Assembly: GCF_946151055.1 (NCBI RefSeq)
Contig: NZ_CAMGYZ010000001.1
Location: 248,001-312,000 of the forward strand
DNA: 64,000 bases
Source of the DNA: Bacillus sp. Marseille-Q3570
Lineage (GTDB): Bacteria > Bacillota > Bacilli > Bacillales > Fictibacillaceae
Direction of reading: 5' to 3'
Below, piece after piece: positions 1 through 9,194 of the stretch. The notes under the pieces were generated by a model. The model was given only the letters and a program-made list of their open reading frames with translations. It made no database searches and was not told where the DNA came from. The position numbers and the translations under genes were made by a program. Within the stretch, counting starts at the first letter, position 1, and the number at the start of each line of letters is the position of its first letter.

Positions 1-127
1 TAAGTCCATTATAGAATCCTTCATTTGCAAGTTTTTCAAAGTTCGCAACTGTATTAGGTGCTTCCTCAGGAAAAAAATCAATCAAGATTTTTTCGCCATT
101 TTCAAATTCAATACTTCCTTTTTTCAT
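1..127 (-). CDS. ppiB: Peptidyl-prolyl cis-trans isomerase, cyclophilin type (5' fragment)
   Basis: Only the first 42 codons are inside the window; the gene runs off the left edge. The visible N-terminus ([14 protein letters not shown]..., then [17 protein letters not shown] and GFYNGL) is the standard start of bacterial cyclophilins, which catalyse proline cis-trans isomerisation in the cytoplasm. The ATG at 127-125 follows a good AGGAGG site at 133-138. In B. subtilis ppiB is likewise the neighbour of lysA, so position supports the call. Catalytic residues lie outside the window and cannot be checked. Confidence 0.85.
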   Translation of the reverse strand, partial: MKKGSIEFENGEKILIDFFPEEAPNTVANFEKLANEGFYNGL

Positions 128-190
128 TTTAAATCCTCCTCTACAACAAGTAGTTCCATTGTATGTCTTTTCTATAGAGAAGTAAAGGGA

Positions 191-213
191 AACCCCTGTT
201 GCGTACAGGGGTT
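191..213 (-). terminator. Rho-independent terminator of lysA
   Basis: The 9-bp arms AACCCCTGT (191-199) and ACAGGGGTT (205-213) enclose a 5-nt loop. Read on the minus strand the hairpin is followed by TTTCCCTTTACTT. The stem overlaps the lysA stop codon at 212-214. Confidence 0.8.
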
Positions 214-1537
214 ATGAGCTTGATACGAGTGTTTTTTTAAGTGGTCTATCGTGTTGTACCAAATCTTGATATGACTCTCTTTGGACGACTAGCTGCGCTT
301 CTTCATTTTCCACGAAAACGACTGCAGGTCTAGGTAATCTATTGTAGTTGTTCGCCATTGCATAACCATATGCTCCCGTACAGAACATCGCTAAAATATC
401 TCCCTGTGACGTTTTCGGAAGCTCGATGTCATGAATCAGCATATCTCCAGACTCACAGCATTTACCTGCAATCGAGACAGTCTGCATATTCTTCTGCTCC
501 AGGCGGTTTGCAACGACAGCTTCATATTTTGCTTGATAAAGTGCCGGTCGAAGGTTATCTGTCATTCCACCATCGACCGCGACATAATTGCGGATACCTG
601 GAATTCTTTTTTCCGATCCGATGGTATATAATGTCGTCCCTGCCTCACCAACCAACGAACGGCCCGGCTCGATCCAAATTTCCGGCATCTGGAGATCATG
701 CTCCTCAACTTGCTTTTCAACTTCATCGATTAAAATGTCAAGGACATTTTCAATCGAAATCGACGTTTCATCTGAAGTATGAGCAATCCCGAACCCTCCG
801 CCTAGATTGACGACTTCCGCATCAAAATCATTTGATCTTTTCCATTCTGAAAGTTGATCGAACACTTTTTGAACAGCCATTACGAAACCATCCGCCTCGA
901 AAATCTGCGAACCGATGTGGCAATGTACACCGAGGACATCGAAATGATCTGAAGCAAGACACTCGAGTAATGCTTGATCTGCTTGTTTGCTTACAATATC
1001 AAAACCGAACTTGGAGTCTTCCTGCCCAGTCAGGATATAATCATGCGTATGGGCTTCAATACCAGGTGTTATCCTCAATAGGACAGGGATCACCTTGTTC
1101 ATCTCTTTTCCTACTTGCTTCAACAAATCCAATTCGTAAAAGTTATCGACAACGATGCAGCCTACTCCCTCTTTAACAGCCATCTGAAGTTCTTCAAGAG
1201 TCTTGTTGTTCCCGTGAAAATGAATCTTTTCAGTCGGAAAGCCTGCTTGAAGTGCGGTGTAGAGTTCACCGGCTGATACGACATCAAGATATAGACCTTC
1301 CTCATCCATCACCTGGACAATTGCGACACTCGAGAAAGCTTTACTTGCATAAGCAACCTTTGCTTCAACGTTCCTCTTTTTAAAAACTGATTGAAAAGCC
1401 CGTGCTTGATCCCTGATCTTCGCCACATCATATACATAAAGCGGTGTGCCGAATTCTTTTGCTAAATCAATCGTATCTACACCGCCGATTTCCAAATGTC
1501 CGTGTCCATTCATTTTTCCAGTTCCTAAAAATGCCAT
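212..1537 (-). CDS. lysA: Diaminopimelate decarboxylase
   Basis: A 441-aa PLP enzyme that decarboxylates meso-diaminopimelate to L-lysine, the last step of lysine synthesis. The N-terminal alanine-racemase-like barrel carries the PLP lysine in VAYASKAFSS (Lys66). The PLP phosphate-binding glycines are in NLGGGFG. The C-terminal domain has the GKCCESGD motif that supplies the partner-subunit cysteine. Length and start (MAFLGTGKMNGHGHLEIGG) match the B. subtilis protein. The start follows GAGAGGAG about 11 nt upstream. It is preceded by a lysine riboswitch on the same strand, so expression should fall when lysine is plentiful. The gene stands between ppiB and spoVAF as in B. subtilis. Confidence 0.97.
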   Translation of the reverse strand: MAFLGTGKMNGHGHLEIGGVDTIDLAKEFGTPLYVYDVAKIRDQARAFQSVFKKRNVEAKVAYASKAFSSVAIVQVMDEEGLYLDVVSAGELYTALQAGFPTEKIHFHGNNKTLEELQMAVKEGVGCIVVDNFYELDLLKQVGKEMNKVIPVLLRITPGIEAHTHDYILTGQEDSKFGFDIVSKQADQALLECLASDHFDVLGVHCHIGSQIFEADGFVMAVQKVFDQLSEWKRSNDFDAEVVNLGGGFGIAHTSDETSISIENVLDILIDEVEKQVEEHDLQMPEIWIEPGRSLVGEAGTTLYTIGSEKRIPGIRNYVAVDGGMTDNLRPALYQAKYEAVVANRLEQKNMQTVSIAGKCCESGDMLIHDIELPKTSQGDILAMFCTGAYGYAMANNYNRLPRPAVVFVENEEAQLVVQRESYQDLVQHDRPLKKTLVSSS

Positions 1538-1593
1538 TGATCATATTCTCCTCTCTCTATTTGGAGAGAGCGTATTAACTGATAAAAATACTA

Positions 1594-1815
1594 AAAACCA
1601 GCCTATGCAGTGGTACATAAAAACTGGTTTTCAACCCGTACCCTCATCAGTCGGAATAGCTCTCCACTACTTCAGTAGTGACAGTCCGTTACTTGTTCAG
1701 CAACGGCCCAGCAATCTTAATTGGGATTAAGTTTTGCTTCGGCAAATCGACCTTTCATTGTCCGTCATCGCCCCCCGGCTTTGAACAACTACTCATTCTC
1801 TCTGCGCCTCTACCC
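1594..1815 (-). ncRNA. Lysine riboswitch (L box) with terminator, controlling lysA
   Basis: On the minus strand the leader begins AGAGGCGCAGAG (near 1813). It carries the conserved L-box blocks AAAGGTCG, GCCGAAGC, GCTGGG, GGACTGTCACTAC and GTGGAGAGCT in the right order. It ends in a hairpin with arms CTGGTTTT/AAAACCAG (1624-1631 and 1594-1601) followed by a T-rich run. This is the standard lysine-sensing transcription-attenuation riboswitch, and it lies directly upstream of lysA, the expected target. The ORF readable on the opposite strand here is an artefact. Confidence 0.93.
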
Positions 1816-1852
1816 CATTACGTTGAATGAGGCAATTATTAAATTAAAAACT

Positions 1853-1881
1853 ACTTTAGCATAACTGACCGTTTGAATCAA
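1853..1881 (-). promoter_or_regulatory. Putative sigma-A promoter of the lysA leader
   Basis: On the minus strand TTGATT (1876-1881) and TAAAGT (1853-1858) are 17 bp apart, with a TG extended -10 (TGCTAAAGT). It lies about 40 nt upstream of the first riboswitch block. Assignment is by position and consensus only. Confidence 0.5.
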
Positions 1882-1890
1882 CACCTGATT

Positions 1891-3366
1891 TCAAGCATCT
1901 GATTGCTTTTTATTCTGCTGTGGTCGCACAATACTTGGCCGGACCTTCGATAATGGCACAGACACTCTGATCAAAACCTGTAACAGAGCTTGCGGATTGA
2001 AAGGAATGAAAGGCCATAAATATGGGGTGTTCAAATTTTTGATACTGCTCATATAAAGCAATACCAAGGTACAGCCGATCATGAAGCCGGGGACATCAAA
2101 AAGGAAGACGAGTGTGATCAAAATCAACCTTACAATCTTATTGGCGACACTTAATTCATAACTCGGTGTTGAGAACGAGCCGATTGCAGCTAGTGCGACA
2201 TACAGGATAACTTCCGAAACGAATAAGCCCACATCGATTGCAATTTGCCCGATCAATACAGCTGCAATCAATCCCATTGCCGTCGAAAGAGCTGATGGAG
2301 TATGGATTGCTGCCATCCTCAGCACGTCGATCCCCAATTCTGCAAAGAGGATTTGAAGATAAATCGGGACGTTCGAATCTTTATTCGGTCCAATGTAATT
2401 CAGATTATCCGGAAGTAAATTTTCGTTCAAGACGAACAACAACCATAACGGTATTAAGAAAATAGAGGTGAGCATACCTCCAAAACGAATCCATCTTAGA
2501 AAAGCACCAATCATCGGTGTTTGGCGATATTCTTCTGCGTGTTGAACGTGATGGAAAAATGTCGTAGGTGTAATGATCACACTAGGGGACGTATCTACGA
2601 ATATAAGAACATGCCCTTCCAACAGATGCGTAGCTGCTACATCCGGCCGCTCTGTATATCGAACCAGAGGATAAGGGTTCCAGCCTTGCTTCACCAAAAA
2701 CTCTTCCACTGTCTTATCAGCCATAGGGATACCATCGATTCGAATGCCTTTTAATTCTGTTCGGATTGTCTCGATCAATCCAGGATCGGCTACATCATCT
2801 AAATAAGAAATACAAACATCAGTTTTGGAACGATCTCCGACTTGCATGATTTCATTTCTCAAACGTTCATCCCTTAACCGCCGTCTGGTCAATGCTGTAT
2901 TTTCTACAATATTTTCTGTATACCCGTCACGGGCACCACGGACGACTTTCTCGACATCTGGCTCTTCAGGTGAACGTCCTGGATAACTTCTTACATCGAC
3001 GATGAAGCCTTCATTATGACCATCGATGATTACAGCTACTAATCCTGAAAGGACCCGGTCAATAACTTCATCCAGGTTTTTAACAGTAGATACCTGTTGA
3101 TGCGCTAGATGATTTTTGATGACATCTTTCGCTTTAGAGCTTGTACGGTATTCATGATCAGCATCCAGTAATTCTTTTAAAAGCATGATGATGAATTCAC
3201 TGTCACACAAACCTGTGCAGTAATAGATCTGGACTTCTTTATTCAAGATGTTCATTTTGCGGACACCGACGTCGAAGCTCTTTCCAATCCCCATCCTATC
3301 TTTCAGAAACTCTTCGTTCTCTGCAATTTTCTTATGAATCGGTGTTTCTTCTTTTTTGGGATGCAT
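1891..3366 (-). CDS. spoVAF: Stage V sporulation protein AF (GerA-type spore protein)
   Basis: About 491 aa. This GerA-family membrane protein is the last gene of the spoVA operon; it acts in the spore inner membrane and is linked to germination. The N-terminal half is soluble, with the GerA-family stretch [19 protein letters not shown]. The C-terminal half has several hydrophobic segments (for example the stretch around [16 protein letters not shown] and that around [19 protein letters not shown]). The ATG at 3366 has AAAGGAG 8 nt upstream, better than the GTG at 3375. The start overlaps the end of spoVAEA by 35 nt, which suggests translational coupling. Confidence 0.93.
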   Translation of the reverse strand: MHPKKEETPIHKKIAENEEFLKDRMGIGKSFDVGVRKMNILNKEVQIYYCTGLCDSEFIIMLLKELLDADHEYRTSSKAKDVIKNHLAHQQVSTVKNLDEVIDRVLSGLVAVIIDGHNEGFIVDVRSYPGRSPEEPDVEKVVRGARDGYTENIVENTALTRRRLRDERLRNEIMQVGDRSKTDVCISYLDDVADPGLIETIRTELKGIRIDGIPMADKTVEEFLVKQGWNPYPLVRYTERPDVAATHLLEGHVLIFVDTSPSVIITPTTFFHHVQHAEEYRQTPMIGAFLRWIRFGGMLTSIFLIPLWLLFVLNENLLPDNLNYIGPNKDSNVPIYLQILFAELGIDVLRMAAIHTPSALSTAMGLIAAVLIGQIAIDVGLFVSEVILYVALAAIGSFSTPSYELSVANKIVRLILITLVFLFDVPGFMIGCTLVLLYMSSIKNLNTPYLWPFIPFNPQALLQVLIRVSVPLSKVRPSIVRPQQNKKQSDA

Positions 3367-3922
3367 TCTGTGCACTCCTTTCTAAGATGAGTTGGACCGC
3401 TTGCCTTGTGATCGGGGCTCCTCTTTCAGCGGTATCGACACCATACATTTTACCGATATCTCCTATACCAACGATGAACGGAAGATCCAGTTCATCGAGT
3501 ACGTAAACTGTGTCACCATCCAATCGGCCAAATTCCATATCTGGTAAACCGCTTTTATCCACACCATAAGCTGATAACTCACCGAAACGATCAATGCTTA
3601 CATCCACGTGTGTCCACTCAGCCAGATGGGTCTTGGAGGCAACCGCTATTGCTCCGAGCACTTCGATGCCAGGATGATTTGCTACTTCGCGCATCGCCCT
3701 TTCTCCGGGACCTTCGCCGCGATATCCACAATCATCAAACATGACGAGCACTGGATCATATGGAGTTGAGAGGATCATTGTGACAAGCTCCTCTCCTGTT
3801 ATCCTGGTCGGATTTCCCCAGGACTGGGAAATACAGCGCCCTCCAATGTCTTTGGCGACTTGCTCCACCGCTTTTAAAGCGTATAAATCTCCATCGGTAA
3901 TCATGATGACTCGTTTTTTCAT
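3332..3922 (-). CDS. spoVAEA: Stage V sporulation protein AEA
   Basis: A roughly 196-aa soluble protein with the SpoVAEA family features ([13 protein letters not shown] near the start; [24 protein letters not shown]). It belongs to the seven-gene spoVA operon needed for dipicolinic acid uptake into the forespore and its release at germination. No membrane segment is evident. The ATG at 3922 follows AAAGGATGA with suitable spacing; the TTG two codons upstream is too close to that site. It starts 7 nt after the spoVAEB stop. Confidence 0.93.
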   Translation of the reverse strand: MKKRVIMITDGDLYALKAVEQVAKDIGGRCISQSWGNPTRITGEELVTMILSTPYDPVLVMFDDCGYRGEGPGERAMREVANHPGIEVLGAIAVASKTHLAEWTHVDVSIDRFGELSAYGVDKSGLPDMEFGRLDGDTVYVLDELDLPFIVGIGDIGKMYGVDTAERGAPITRQAVQLILERSAQNASQKRRNTDS

Positions 3923-3928
3923 GTCCAA

Positions 3929-4282
3929 TCATCCTTTAGGTTTAAAAAGAACAGCCACAATGAAACCGAAAAGTATAGCTGATGAGATTCCAGCAGATGT
4001 CAGCTGGAAAATCCCCATTGCAATCCCGATAAACCCATGCTCATCCGCTTCTGCCATCGCTCCATGAAGGAGGGAATGTCCGAAGCTTGTAATAGGAACT
4101 GTTGCCCCTGCACCTGCAAACTGGATCAATTTGTCGTAAAGACCGAATCCATCAAGTGCAGCACCTGCTACGACAAAGCTTGAGGTGACATGAGCAGGTG
4201 TAAGTTTAAAAATATCCATCAACAGCTGTCCTATTACACAAATGAGCCCACCTACCACAAAAGCAATAAAATACTCAACCAT
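3929..4282 (-). CDS. spoVAEB: Stage V sporulation protein AEB
   Basis: A 117-aa small membrane protein of the spoVA DPA channel group, homologous to SpoVAC. It shows [15 protein letters not shown] at the N-terminus, an [18 protein letters not shown] motif mid-protein and a hydrophobic C-terminus. The matching motif GQFAGAGSIVPVTGFANA occurs in SpoVAC, so the two are related membrane subunits. The ATG follows GGAGGTG and overlaps the end of spoVAD by 8 nt. Confidence 0.95.
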   Translation of the reverse strand: MVEYFIAFVVGGLICVIGQLLMDIFKLTPAHVTSSFVVAGAALDGFGLYDKLIQFAGAGATVPITSFGHSLLHGAMAEADEHGFIGIAMGIFQLTSAGISSAILFGFIVAVLFKPKG

Positions 4283-5300
4283 TCATACCACCTCCATCAG
4301 CAGCTTCCAGAACGACGCCATGGGCGATGGTAGGAATCGTTTCTTTCTGCTGGACCATTGTCGGATTCATCAAGGCCCCTGTGGCTACAACAAAGATTCG
4401 CTTCAGCTTCCCTTCCTTCAGTTCTTTGAGAAGATGTCCATATGTCACAACAGCTGAGCATGCACAGCCGCTTCCTCCAGCAAATACAGGCTGATCAGGG
4501 CGATACACCAATAATCCGCAATCCTGATGGTTGGAGGATAAATCATGATTTTTCTCTTGTAGCAATTGAAGTAGAATCGGTGAACCGACTGCTGAAAGGT
4601 CACCTGTGACGATCAAATCATAATCGCTTGACTTACGGCCTGTATCCGCCAGATGTGCAGCAATCGTATCCGCAGCAGCAGGAGCCATCGCTGACCCCAT
4701 ATCGAATGGGTCGGTAATACCTAGATCCATAACACGGCCGATAGTAGCCATTGTCACTTTGACCGGTGATGGTTGTGTACTGACGATCGATGCACCTGCC
4801 CCCGTTACCGTATAGGTCGCTGTATCTGGTTTTTGACCGCCATATTCGGTCGGATATCTGAATTGTCTCTCCGCAGTAGCATTGTGACTGCTGACCGCTG
4901 TCAGAACTGTATTGGCAAAATCCCCATCGATCAATGCAGAGGCTAAAGCCAGAGTTTCCATCGATGTAGAACAAGCTCCGAACATACCTAAGAAAGGAAT
5001 CTGATTTTTACGTGCTGTGTAGTTGGCGATGACAGTCTGATTTATAAGATCTCCTGACAGAAACAAATCCATATCTTGTGGTGTTTTTCCGGATTTTTGC
5101 AAGCATATATCAATTGCTTGTTCCATTAAATGACGTTCTGCAAGTTCCCAATTTGCTTGTCCGCAATGGAGCTCATCGAACGTGATATCATAGGTTTCAC
5201 TTAATGGTCCTGCCGCCTCATCCGGACCAACGGCAGTACCAGTTGCATTGATATATAAGGATTTTGAATATGTCCAAGTTTGTTTACCTGTAAGTTTCAT
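4275..5300 (-). CDS. spoVAD: Stage V sporulation protein AD (DPA-binding)
   Basis: A 341-aa protein with a thiolase/ketosynthase-like fold that binds dipicolinic acid and helps move it across the spore inner membrane. The active-site-like segment [15 protein letters not shown] is visible near residue 108, as in other SpoVAD proteins; the family is not known to be catalytic. The start follows AGGAGGATAAG. It sits between spoVAC and spoVAEB, as in B. subtilis. Confidence 0.96.
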   Translation of the reverse strand: MKLTGKQTWTYSKSLYINATGTAVGPDEAAGPLSETYDITFDELHCGQANWELAERHLMEQAIDICLQKSGKTPQDMDLFLSGDLINQTVIANYTARKNQIPFLGMFGACSTSMETLALASALIDGDFANTVLTAVSSHNATAERQFRYPTEYGGQKPDTATYTVTGAGASIVSTQPSPVKVTMATIGRVMDLGITDPFDMGSAMAPAAADTIAAHLADTGRKSSDYDLIVTGDLSAVGSPILLQLLQEKNHDLSSNHQDCGLLVYRPDQPVFAGGSGCACSAVVTYGHLLKELKEGKLKRIFVVATGALMNPTMVQQKETIPTIAHGVVLEAADGGGMNG

Positions 5301-5322
5301 TTTGTGTCTTATCCTCCTAGGC

Positions 5323-5787
5323 TTAAAATACCATCTGGAATAAATAACGGATCATACCGATCACATAGGCCGCGACAGCACCGAATACAATTACAGCTCC
5401 TGCCAGCTTGAAAAGGTTCGTTGCCACACCAAGAACGATTCCCTCACTTTTATGTTCCAGGGCAGCACTTGTTACTGCGTTTGCGAATCCCGTAACTGGA
5501 ACAATGGACCCTGCCCCAGCAAATTGTCCGATCTTATCATAGATGCCGATTCCTGTCAGCAATGCTACAGCAAGTATCAGGGTTGCTACTGTCGGATTCC
5601 CTGCAGTCTTCTCCGTAAAATTGAAGAAGGTGATATAAAAGTTCGTTATTCCCTGTCCTATGGCACATATTAGGCCTCCAATCAGAAAGGCTTTTATACA
5701 ATTCCATACATACGGAGGTTGTGGTTGTAAGGGTTTGATTTTGTCTTTATAAGCTTGTTGCTCTGGTGAAAGTTTGTTTTTACCCAT
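5323..5787 (-). CDS. spoVAC: Stage V sporulation protein AC (mechanosensitive DPA channel subunit)
   Basis: A 154-aa membrane protein. SpoVAC of B. subtilis behaves as a mechanosensitive channel that passes DPA at germination. The conserved stretch PPYVWNCIKAFLIGGLICAIGQ and the GQFAGAGSIVPVTGFAN motif are present, with about four hydrophobic segments. The ATG at 5787 follows AAGGAGCTG and gives the usual family length. The reading frame stays open to 6021, but that extension overlaps spoVAB and lacks family similarity, so it is rejected. Confidence 0.95.
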   Translation of the reverse strand: MGKNKLSPEQQAYKDKIKPLQPQPPYVWNCIKAFLIGGLICAIGQGITNFYITFFNFTEKTAGNPTVATLILAVALLTGIGIYDKIGQFAGAGSIVPVTGFANAVTSAALEHKSEGIVLGVATNLFKLAGAVIVFGAVAAYVIGMIRYLFQMVF

Positions 5788-5819
5788 TTCTTTACAGCTC
5801 CTTTTATATCTTTTAAAAA

Positions 5820-6242
5820 TTACAGATGCACGAAGAAGATCCAATGGAATAGCGAACCTATTACTTTTCCGAACAGAATTGCCATCAGGAGTATGAGAAC
5901 TTGTTCTTTGAATCCGACACGTTTCATCAAGATTGGAAGTACATTCAACACTTCTGTCAATGCAGCAGCCAGCATTCCGATAAATGTACCACTTGCAATA
6001 CCAATCGGAATCAGAAACCATTGGCTAGAAGAGATGGTGAGATCCCTCAACCCATACCAACTTGATAATAAGACCCCTGCAATGATGCCGATTTCATAGC
6101 CTCTTAATTTTGAATATGTTTTTGTGATCTGCATCAGCCGTGGAATGATACCGAAAACCGTCAAAATTGCAACGAAACCTGCTCCTACTGCGAGGCCACC
6201 GCCTAAACCTATCAACATGACGATGATAATTTTAATGGTCAT
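5820..6242 (-). CDS. spoVAB: Stage V sporulation protein AB
   Basis: A 140-aa hydrophobic protein of the spoVA operon with about four membrane segments and the conserved core GLGGGLAVGAGFVAILTVFG and AAALTEVLNVLPIL. The ATG at 6242 overlaps the end of spoVAA by 11 nt and gives the family length. The frame is open ten codons further upstream, but that would extend deeper into spoVAA. Its exact role in DPA transport is not established. Confidence 0.93.
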   Translation of the reverse strand: MTIKIIIVMLIGLGGGLAVGAGFVAILTVFGIIPRLMQITKTYSKLRGYEIGIIAGVLLSSWYGLRDLTISSSQWFLIPIGIASGTFIGMLAAALTEVLNVLPILMKRVGFKEQVLILLMAILFGKVIGSLFHWIFFVHL

Positions 6243-6855
6243 GAGCTTTCTTCTCGTTTTCTTTGTTCTCATTCATGATGACGTACTGATCCAGATCCTG
6301 TTGGTAATTGAACATTTCCACTTCAAGTGGACTTGGTTCTTCATTGAAACGTTTTTTGAAAATATGGTTGAAAAAGAGCACCATCCCTAGTCCAAGTCCT
6401 AAAGAATAAGGAACCTGTAATAGAAGCGGATAATCGTTCTTCCGTCCTGTGACCAGGTAATAGATCTTCTGGTGAACCTGCTGCATGCTGACATCCTCAT
6501 GGAAATTCATAATCGCAAGTGCTGCACCAATGAATAACAAGAGCCAAACGACCACAAAATAAACCCCAGTAATTTTCGATTGCTTATACTGGACTTCTAT
6601 GATCGTTTGAGGTGTACCGACAGTTTGAATATCCAAACTCGGAAATCGCTCTTTAATGGCCTTTAAAACTTTCATAAGATCGATGATAACGATGGTTTTA
6701 TCTTCCACCGTGATTTTATGAACCGTCATATGACCAATTTCTTGAATGACATCATCAGGGCCGACGAGTTGGGCAAGTTCTTTGATTCGTATCGTCTGTC
6801 CAGGAGAAGCAAGAAGCCTATGCCGCATACGTAAATAAACCGCTTCAACTTCCAA
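6232..6855 (-). CDS. spoVAA: Stage V sporulation protein AA
   Basis: A 207-aa first gene of the spoVA operon. It has a soluble N-terminal half (YLRMRHRLLASPGQTI; IVIIDLMKVLKAI; IQTVGTPQTIIEV), then two membrane segments. I choose the TTG at 6855: it follows GGGGGG by 6 nt, gives the family length, and lies downstream of a sigma-G-type promoter at 6891-6921. The longer open frame to 6984 would begin upstream of that promoter. Confidence 0.9.
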   Translation of the reverse strand: MEVEAVYLRMRHRLLASPGQTIRIKELAQLVGPDDVIQEIGHMTVHKITVEDKTIVIIDLMKVLKAIKERFPSLDIQTVGTPQTIIEVQYKQSKITGVYFVVVWLLLFIGAALAIMNFHEDVSMQQVHQKIYYLVTGRKNDYPLLLQVPYSLGLGLGMVLFFNHIFKKRFNEEPSPLEVEMFNYQQDLDQYVIMNENKENEKKAHDH

Positions 6856-6890
6856 AGAAAGTCCCCCCTTTATGCCAATTCGTTTATATG

Positions 6891-6921
6891 TAGTATGTTT
6901 CTTCCAAACCACTCTCATTCT
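6891..6921 (-). promoter_or_regulatory. Putative sigma-G promoter of the spoVA operon
   Basis: On the minus strand AGAATG (6916-6921) is followed after 18 bp by CATACTA (6891-6897), a full match to the sigma-G -10 consensus. The predicted transcript starts about 30 nt before the spoVAA TTG. spoVA is a sigma-G regulon operon in B. subtilis. Confidence 0.7.
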
Positions 6922-7225
6922 GGATGCCCAATCTATCCAGTAATTACCTTTTAGGGAAAAACAGTCATAATAATTGAGGAACAAGGATGAAATGAAGAAA
7001 ATTGTGTCAATGTGGAGAAAAAAGCGGTAGATAAAAGAGGAATTTACAGTTTTTGTTGCGGACTATAGTCAACAACTCTTCATTATCGACATGATTTTTT
7101 ATTTTTTTATAGTGTTATTGTTGATTTAAGTGAAATTCAATAACGTGAACCAAATTACATATAAAATGTCAATCAATGGGCAGACCGTTGCTTGCAGGGA
7201 AGAGGTGATCCACGTGATTAGGTTG

Positions 7226-7425
7226 TTAACTGGACATTACTTATTTACGCACTCGATCATCGATGAAACCAAGTTGTACGAACCCGTTAACGGACACAGG
7301 AGACCTTATTTGACCAAAATAACTGGATTATTCATACTTAACGGACACCAGAGACCTTATTTCGCAAATATCATAGGAAATCAGCTGCTTTATTCACAAA
7401 TAACGGCTCTGATGTCCGTTAACAT
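7226..7425. repeat. Intergenic repeat array, unit TTAACGGACAC-nn-GAG-CCTTATTT
   Basis: Two near-identical units start at 7287 and 7338 (51 bp apart). A degenerate unit (TTAACTGGACATTACTTATTT) starts at 7226 and an inverted unit lies at about 7395-7425. An open frame on the plus strand (7130-7513) crosses the array, but it lacks a ribosome-binding site, and its internal peptide repeat is only the DNA repeat read as codons. The rest of the 6985-7496 gap shows no gene. Confidence 0.7.
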
Positions 7426-7496
7426 AGCGGCTAGGCTTTCTTTTTCCCAGGTTCGTTTCACTTCAACTTACTCAGAAAGCAACAGTATTATTGTTA

Positions 7497-7539
7497 CAAA
7501 AAAACCCGGATAGACGATTCATTCGTCCATCTGGGTTTT
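7497..7539 (-). terminator. Terminator of the spoIIA operon
   Basis: AAAACCC (7501-7507) and GGGTTTT (7533-7539) close a long hairpin whose inner arms also pair (ACGA/TCGT). On the minus strand it is followed by seven Ts. It includes the end of sigF. Confidence 0.85.
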
Positions 7540-8277
7540 CATCTCACGGAGTATTTTCTTTTCCAGCCTGGAAACTTGCACTTGTGATATTCCAAGCCTT
7601 GTAGCTACCTCAGACTGCGTCTGATCTTTATAATATCTCAGATAGACGATCAATCTCTCCCGTTCATTCAGAGTCTGGATTGCATCTTTCAGAGCAATCT
7701 GATCAAACCACTTCGTATCACCCTGATCTGAAATTTGATCCAGCAATGTAATCGGATCTCCATCATTCTCATAAACGGTTTCATGAATCGATGATGGAGC
7801 ACGGACAGCTTCCTGCGCCATCACGACATCTTCAGGACTGATCTCAAGCTTCATCGCAATTTCATTTACGGTTGGATTGCGGCCAAACTCTTTCGACAGT
7901 TCATCCCGCACTTTCCGAACTTTATTACCAAGTTCTTTTAAGGATCGGCTCACTTTGACTGTTCCATCATCCCTTATGAACCGCTGGATCTCACCAATGA
8001 TCATCGGGACGGCATAGGTCGAAAATTTTACGTCATAACTAAGATCGAATTTATCTACAGATTTAAGCAGACCGATACTTCCAATTTGGAAAAGGTCATC
8101 CGGTTCGTACCCTCTGTTCAAAAAACGTTGGACAACAGACCAGACCAACCGCATGTTCTTCTCTACAATGGTATCTCTTGCTGTCTGATCGCCTTCCTGA
8201 CTTCGTTGGATCAATTCTTTCATTTCCTTGTCATTGAGGTACGTGTTTTTTTTATCTTGTTTGACGTCCAAATCCAT
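7519..8277 (-). CDS. sigF: RNA polymerase sigma-F factor
   Basis: A 252-aa first forespore-specific sigma factor. Region 2 (LVWSVVQRFLNRGYEPDDLFQIG, FSTYAVPMIIGEIQRFIRDDG), region 3 and the region 4 helix-turn-helix (SEVATRLGISQVQVSRLEKKIL) are all present. It is held inactive by SpoIIAB until SpoIIAA is dephosphorylated. It is the last gene of the spoIIAA-spoIIAB-sigF operon, 12 nt after spoIIAB, and ends in a strong terminator. Confidence 0.98.
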   Translation of the reverse strand: MDLDVKQDKKNTYLNDKEMKELIQRSQEGDQTARDTIVEKNMRLVWSVVQRFLNRGYEPDDLFQIGSIGLLKSVDKFDLSYDVKFSTYAVPMIIGEIQRFIRDDGTVKVSRSLKELGNKVRKVRDELSKEFGRNPTVNEIAMKLEISPEDVVMAQEAVRAPSSIHETVYENDGDPITLLDQISDQGDTKWFDQIALKDAIQTLNERERLIVYLRYYKDQTQSEVATRLGISQVQVSRLEKKILREMKTQMDE

Positions 8278-8289
8278 AGGCTATGCTCC

Positions 8290-8730
8290 TTAATTACAAA
8301 GCGCTTTGTGATTTGTCAAGTACTTCTTCAAACGGATGGTGGTGCCAAAGGCTCTTTCTGTTTCAATTTCGATTTGGTCCATGAAATTTTCCATGATTGT
8401 AAAACCCATTCCTGATCTTTCAAGTTCTGGCTTTGTCGTGAACAATGGCTGTCTAGCTTCATCCAGATCATCGATTCCGACTCCTTCATCACGGATCATC
8501 AATTCAACACAACCATCTTCTAATTTGCATTCGATATAAACCATTCCATCAGCGTTGTTATCGTATCCATGAATGATTGCATTCGTGACGGCCTCTGAAA
8601 CGACAGTCTTGATTTCAGTCAATTCATCTACCGTAGGGTCGAGTTGGGCTATGAAGGATGCAACTGTGACCCTTGCAAATGATTCATTTTCACTACGTGC
8701 AGAGAATTCCATTTTCATGACATTTTTCAT
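8290..8730 (-). CDS. spoIIAB: Anti-sigma-F factor / serine kinase SpoIIAB
   Basis: A 146-aa GHKL-type kinase that binds sigma-F and phosphorylates SpoIIAA. The N box ([15 protein letters not shown]), G1 box ([14 protein letters not shown]) and G2 box ([14 protein letters not shown]) are all visible. The start codon overlaps the stop of spoIIAA by one base, as expected for coupled stoichiometric partners. Confidence 0.98.
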   Translation of the reverse strand: MKNVMKMEFSARSENESFARVTVASFIAQLDPTVDELTEIKTVVSEAVTNAIIHGYDNNADGMVYIECKLEDGCVELMIRDEGVGIDDLDEARQPLFTTKPELERSGMGFTIMENFMDQIEIETERAFGTTIRLKKYLTNHKALCN

Positions 8731-9080
8731 TACGCCACCCCCAGCGTGTGCAAAGCTTTTTGTTCACTATCCTCAAGACGGATGATTTTGAACATGCCTG
8801 ACATCTCAAACAGTCTTTTTACAGAAGGGGAGATTGAACAAACAACCATTTCTCCTCCTTGACTTTTAATCAATTTATATCGTCCAAGGATTACCCCTAA
8901 TCCTGAACTGTCCATAAAAGACAAGGCTTCTAAATTCAATACGATATCATGAATCTGATTTTCCTGAATCGTTTGATCAACTTCTGTTCGTAACTGTTCT
9001 GCTGTATGGTGGTCTAAGTCGCCAGCTAATCGAATACACAGTACACGGTCTTTAACTTTGAGTTTTACACTAAGACTCAC
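8730..9080 (-). CDS. spoIIAA: Anti-sigma-F antagonist SpoIIAA
   Basis: A 116-aa STAS-domain protein. The phosphorylated serine is in [17 protein letters not shown] (Ser58, the same position as in B. subtilis). Once dephosphorylated by SpoIIE it displaces sigma-F from SpoIIAB. The start follows GGAGGAGAGGT. A sigma-H-like promoter lies just upstream. Confidence 0.98.
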   Translation of the reverse strand: MSLSVKLKVKDRVLCIRLAGDLDHHTAEQLRTEVDQTIQENQIHDIVLNLEALSFMDSSGLGVILGRYKLIKSQGGEMVVCSISPSVKRLFEMSGMFKIIRLEDSEQKALHTLGVA

Positions 9081-9111
9081 TTACCTCTCCTCCTTCTTCT
9101 AGGTAGTGAGT

Positions 9112-9141
9112 CATTTCGATATTTTTATTATGGAATCCTTC
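9112..9141 (-). promoter_or_regulatory. Putative sigma-H promoter of the spoIIA operon
   Basis: On the minus strand GAAGGATTC (9133-9141) and ATCGAAATG (9112-9120) are 12 bp apart. This is close to the sigma-H consensus RnAGGAwww-n(11-12)-RnnGAATww. spoIIA is sigma-H/Spo0A controlled in B. subtilis. Confidence 0.55.
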
Positions 9142-9194
9142 TCGCTGACAAAACTAGTGTCGAATCGATTTATAATCTGATATTGCGAGTAAAT

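Noticed and set aside
1446-1730. A 94-codon plus-strand frame across the lysA leader
   Set aside because: It is antisense to the lysine riboswitch and the lysA start, with no binding site.
5788-6021. N-terminal extension of spoVAC
   Set aside because: It overlaps spoVAB, has no SpoVAC similarity, and the ATG at 5787 with AAGGAG gives the family length.
6856-6984. N-terminal extension of spoVAA
   Set aside because: It would start upstream of a consensus sigma-G promoter; the TTG at 6855 has a strong binding site and gives the known length.
7130-7513. A 127-codon frame on the plus strand with internal peptide repeats
   Set aside because: No ribosome-binding site, no family likeness, and the peptide repeat is just the intergenic DNA repeat read in one frame.
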